NCBI RefSeq assembly: GCF_000407505.1
Contig: NZ_ASWE01000001.1
Location: 679,324-743,323, forward strand
Source of the DNA: Enterococcus phoeniculicola ATCC BAA-412
GTDB lineage: Bacteria; Bacillota; Bacilli; Lactobacillales; Enterococcaceae
Direction: 5' to 3'
Length of the DNA stretch: 64,000 nucleotides
The notes under the pieces are model-generated. The model searched no databases and was not told where the DNA came from. It saw only the letters and a list, made by a program, of their open reading frames with translations. The position numbers and the translations under genes are program-made. This document shows positions 61,941-64,000 of the stretch, piece after piece. Numbering within the stretch: position 1 is the stretch's first letter; each line of letters starts with the position of its first letter.

Positions 61941-61945
61941 ATTGA

Positions 61946-62782
61946 ATGAAAGTATTGAAGTCTTTAAATAATAGTCTCATTCTATGCCAAGATAATGAGG
62001 GCTCAGAAGTAATTTTAATGGGAAAAGGATTAGGATTTCAGTTGAAGAAAGGTGATACTGTTCCTTTAGAGAAGGTGGAAAAAATCTTCAAACTCGATTC
62101 TTTATCTTCCACTTTAAAAACAGACTACATTCATTTATTTGAAAATGTGTCTGATGAGTTGATTATAAATGTTAAAAAGATTGTAGATTATGCCAATACA
62201 AAGTTTGAGTATCCTCTCAGTAAAAATCTTTTTTTCACATTACTAGATCACATAAAATATTCTATTGAAAGAAGTAAGAATGGGATTGTTTTTCAGAATA
62301 AATTGTTAGTCGAAATTCAGAAATATTATCCAAAAGAATTTTCCATAGGCTGTTATGGAATTGAGCAAATTAACAAAGAACTGAATGTTCAACTACCTGA
62401 GGAAGAAGCCGGAAATATTGCTTTTCATATTGTAAACGCACAAGATGAACAGACCAATATGGAAGAAACCATCCAATTTATTCGAATGTTGAAAGATGTT
62501 TTAATGATATTAAGTTATCTTTTTCCCGAAAAAGAAGTAGATAAAGAATCCATGCTATACTTAAGATTTGTTACTCATTTACAATTTTTTCTTAACCGAA
62601 TGATTAAAGCAGAAGAACTTCCTAGCAAAGATGATTTCTTATTAAATTCTGTCAGTAATCGTTTGCCCAAAGAATTAGAAGCTGCAAAAAAGATAAAAGA
62701 GTATGTGGAAAAGGAGTTACCTGTAACTGTTAATAATGATGAAATTTTATATTTAACACTGCATATTTCTAGAGTTTATTAG
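61946..62782 (+). CDS. LicT/BglG-type transcriptional antiterminator
   Basis: A 278-residue protein: N-terminal RNA-binding CAT domain (1-55, VLKSLNNSLILCQDNEGSEVILMGKGLGFQLKKGD), PRD1 (about 65-170) and PRD2 (about 175-278). Candidate phospho-His residues are in NLFFTLLDHIKYSI and RFVTHLQFFLNRM. Binding to the RAT at 58579 would allow transcription of the operon when the sugar is present. SD AGGTGA. Located at the 3' end of the operon it controls, creating positive autoregulation. Family members are usually encoded upstream of the PTS gene. Confidence 0.93.
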   Translation: MKVLKSLNNSLILCQDNEGSEVILMGKGLGFQLKKGDTVPLEKVEKIFKLDSLSSTLKTDYIHLFENVSDELIINVKKIVDYANTKFEYPLSKNLFFTLLDHIKYSIERSKNGIVFQNKLLVEIQKYYPKEFSIGCYGIEQINKELNVQLPEEEAGNIAFHIVNAQDEQTNMEETIQFIRMLKDVLMILSYLFPEKEVDKESMLYLRFVTHLQFFLNRMIKAEELPSKDDFLLNSVSNRLPKELEAAKKIKEYVEKELPVTVNNDEILYLTLHISRVY

Positions 62783-63441
62783 GTAGAAATAAATTTTTAC
62801 GAAATAGTAATCACTCATATGGACGGAAATATAAGGACAATAAGTTGAGTTAAAAAGCTAGAGAAAATCTTTCTTTAAGACTGAATGAGTAGTACTTATA
62901 TTTTTGTCCTTTATCTATCTAAAGCTAATTTTTTTATTGATTGGTTATTTCACTCGATAAATTTAAAAAAGGACACTATAATTACCTATAGAAAAAATAA
63001 ATTCGGACAGAAGTGTTCAACTTCGAAAACCAGATAAGGATGTCTCACTGCCTATTTTCTTTAGAAGCAGTTTTTTATTAATAGTTCAGTCTTTTTTTGA
63101 AGCCTTCGATTATGTAGAAGATGTTGAAGGCCCCATCTTTCATTAAGGTTTTAAGAAATCTGGAAGTAACGACTATAGGCGGTTCTTAGACTCAGTCAAC
63201 GTAATTAATTGAATTATAAATAGCATGATTAGGTTGTTTATGGATAGACGAGAATGGTTATCTAGAAAAACTATTAAAGGTGGTAAGAAAATTTGAGTAG
63301 TATTTTATTCTGATTAAAGAGTGAATCGAATAGATTGAGCGTTCAAAATATTCTAGACATAAGTTTTTTAAGACTTTATTTTGATTATTTTCCATATACA
63401 TAGTAGTATTAGCGTAATAATACTCAAGGTGAGGGAACTAT
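62783..63441. other. 659-bp intergenic region with repeat sequence
   Basis: No gene. At about 63001-63150 the sequence resembles the dispersed repeat at 33893: TCGGACAGAAGTG, CGAAAACCAGAT, GAAGCCTTCGATTATGTAG and AAGATGTTGAAGGC. The rest (62783-63000, 63150-63400) is AT-rich with nothing recognised. The regulator's promoter probably lies near 63370-63430. Confidence 0.45.
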
Positions 63442-64000
63442 ATGCGAGAAAAAAAGAAGGTTGTTGTCCCAAGATATCAGCAGATTGCTGTGGATTTAGC
63501 TGAGCGAATCATGGAAAATAGATATCAGGTTGGAGAAAAAGTTCATGCACGCTCTACGTTAGCGAGTGCTTATAATGTATCTCCTGAAACTGCTCGAAAA
63601 GCAATTAACGTTTTAGTAGATTTGGGGATTATGGAAGTACGTCATGGAAGCGGTGCGTATATTGCTTCAAAAGAAAATGCAAAATCATTTTTAGAGCAGT
63701 ATAAAGATGTTCAATCGATTCAAGAAGTTAAAAGTGAAATCATGGAGAGTGTGAAACAGCAAAAAGACGAGTTAGATCATTTTGCCCAACTTTTAGATCA
63801 GCTTGTTGCTCAGACAAAACGTACACATACGATGAATCCATTCCTACCTTTTGAATTAGTATTAACCTCAGAAGCCCTCCACTTAGAAAGCTCTATCAGT
63901 GAGCTGAATTTATGGCAAGAAACGTCTGCAACAGTGGTAGCTATTTTGCATAATGAGGAGCTGCTGCTTTCACCAGGACCCTATGCGAAGTTATCAGAAA
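63442..64000 (+). CDS. BusR-like GntR/TrkA-C regulator, 3' truncated by window edge
   Basis: The first ~186 residues of a protein that runs off the right edge. N-terminal GntR-type winged helix (VPRYQQIAVDLAERIMENRYQVGEKVHARSTLASAYNVSPETARKAINVLVDLGIMEVRHGSGAYIA), then a helical linker (about 75-130), then the start of what looks like a TrkA-C/RCK_C domain (FLPFELVLTSEALHLESSISELNLWQETSATVVAILHNEELLLSPGPYAKLSE). This layout matches BusR, the c-di-AMP-responsive repressor of betaine uptake in lactic acid bacteria. SD AGGTGAGGG. No target gene is in the window. Confidence 0.75.
   Translation, partial: MREKKKVVVPRYQQIAVDLAERIMENRYQVGEKVHARSTLASAYNVSPETARKAINVLVDLGIMEVRHGSGAYIASKENAKSFLEQYKDVQSIQEVKSEIMESVKQQKDELDHFAQLLDQLVAQTKRTHTMNPFLPFELVLTSEALHLESSISELNLWQETSATVVAILHNEELLLSPGPYAKLSE

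Overview
The window looks like low-GC Firmicutes chromosome, most probably Enterococcus or a close relative. The evidence is the complete mevalonate-to-IPP set with a type 2 IPP isomerase directly after adhE (an enterococcal gene order as I recall it), class Ib ribonucleotide reductase, mannose-family PTS loci under a LevR-type sigma-54 activator, and LicT-type antitermination. No rRNA or tRNA gene and no CRISPR array was seen.

Layout. 1-1960: 3' part of a membrane-anchored AraC-type regulator. 2175-5583 (-): OpuC-type osmolyte ABC transporter. 5918-8013: VOC dioxygenase behind a palindromic operator, and queA. 8437-8465: an orphan promoter with a perfect cre site reading into decayed sequence. 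8633-14219: calcium-type P-ATPase, DUF975 membrane protein, tgt, yajC, ComN-like protein. 14353-17058: adhE with two Rex-like sites. 18041-22102 (-): mevalonate operon. 22457-25863: deoxynucleoside kinase, preQ1 riboswitch with queT, CbpA-like protein, rpmG-secE-nusG. 25929-30259: lipoprotein hydrolase, lactate oxidase, serine dehydratase. 30499-33117: rplKA and rplJL with leaders.

33065-41423 is the accessory region. A 124-bp sequence holding the rplL terminator occurs twice (33065-33188 and 36498-36621, one mismatch) and brackets about 3.3 kb. That segment carries a small membrane protein/XRE pair behind a 26-bp perfect palindrome, an Rgg/RopB-like regulator, a 20-residue peptide gene, a secreted HExxHxxGxxH metalloprotease and an anchored partner protein. 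Just outside lies a second Rgg-like regulator, divergent from a 19-residue SHP-like peptide gene, then a secreted mini-protein and a three-gene ABC exporter. These read as two peptide-signalling loci side by side and are the best candidates for undescribed biology here.

41553-50508: FGGY kinase, then a sigma-54-dependent mannose-family PTS operon (EIIA, EIIB, EIIC, EIID, SIS-domain deglycase-like enzyme), its LevR-type activator and a HAD phosphatase. A near-perfect -24/-12 promoter and an enhancer-like inverted repeat precede the operon. 50580-51200 (-): XRE regulator fused to a degenerate EIIB-like domain. 51383-55234 (-): nrdHIEF with two NrdR boxes. 55611-58371: feoA-feoB-small Cys protein with a Fur-box-like site. 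58524-62782: beta-glucoside operon with cre, RAT and terminator, PTS, GH1 and LicT-type antiterminator. 63442 to the right edge: 5' part of a BusR-like GntR regulator.

Themes: regulation can be read from the DNA at many loci (Rex, NrdR, Fur, CcpA, sigma-54, antitermination, riboswitch, r-protein leaders). Osmolyte and c-di-AMP-associated families recur (OpuC, CbpA-like, BusR-like). Queuosine salvage genes recur (queA, tgt, queT). A family of hairpin-containing dispersed repeats fills several intergenic gaps.
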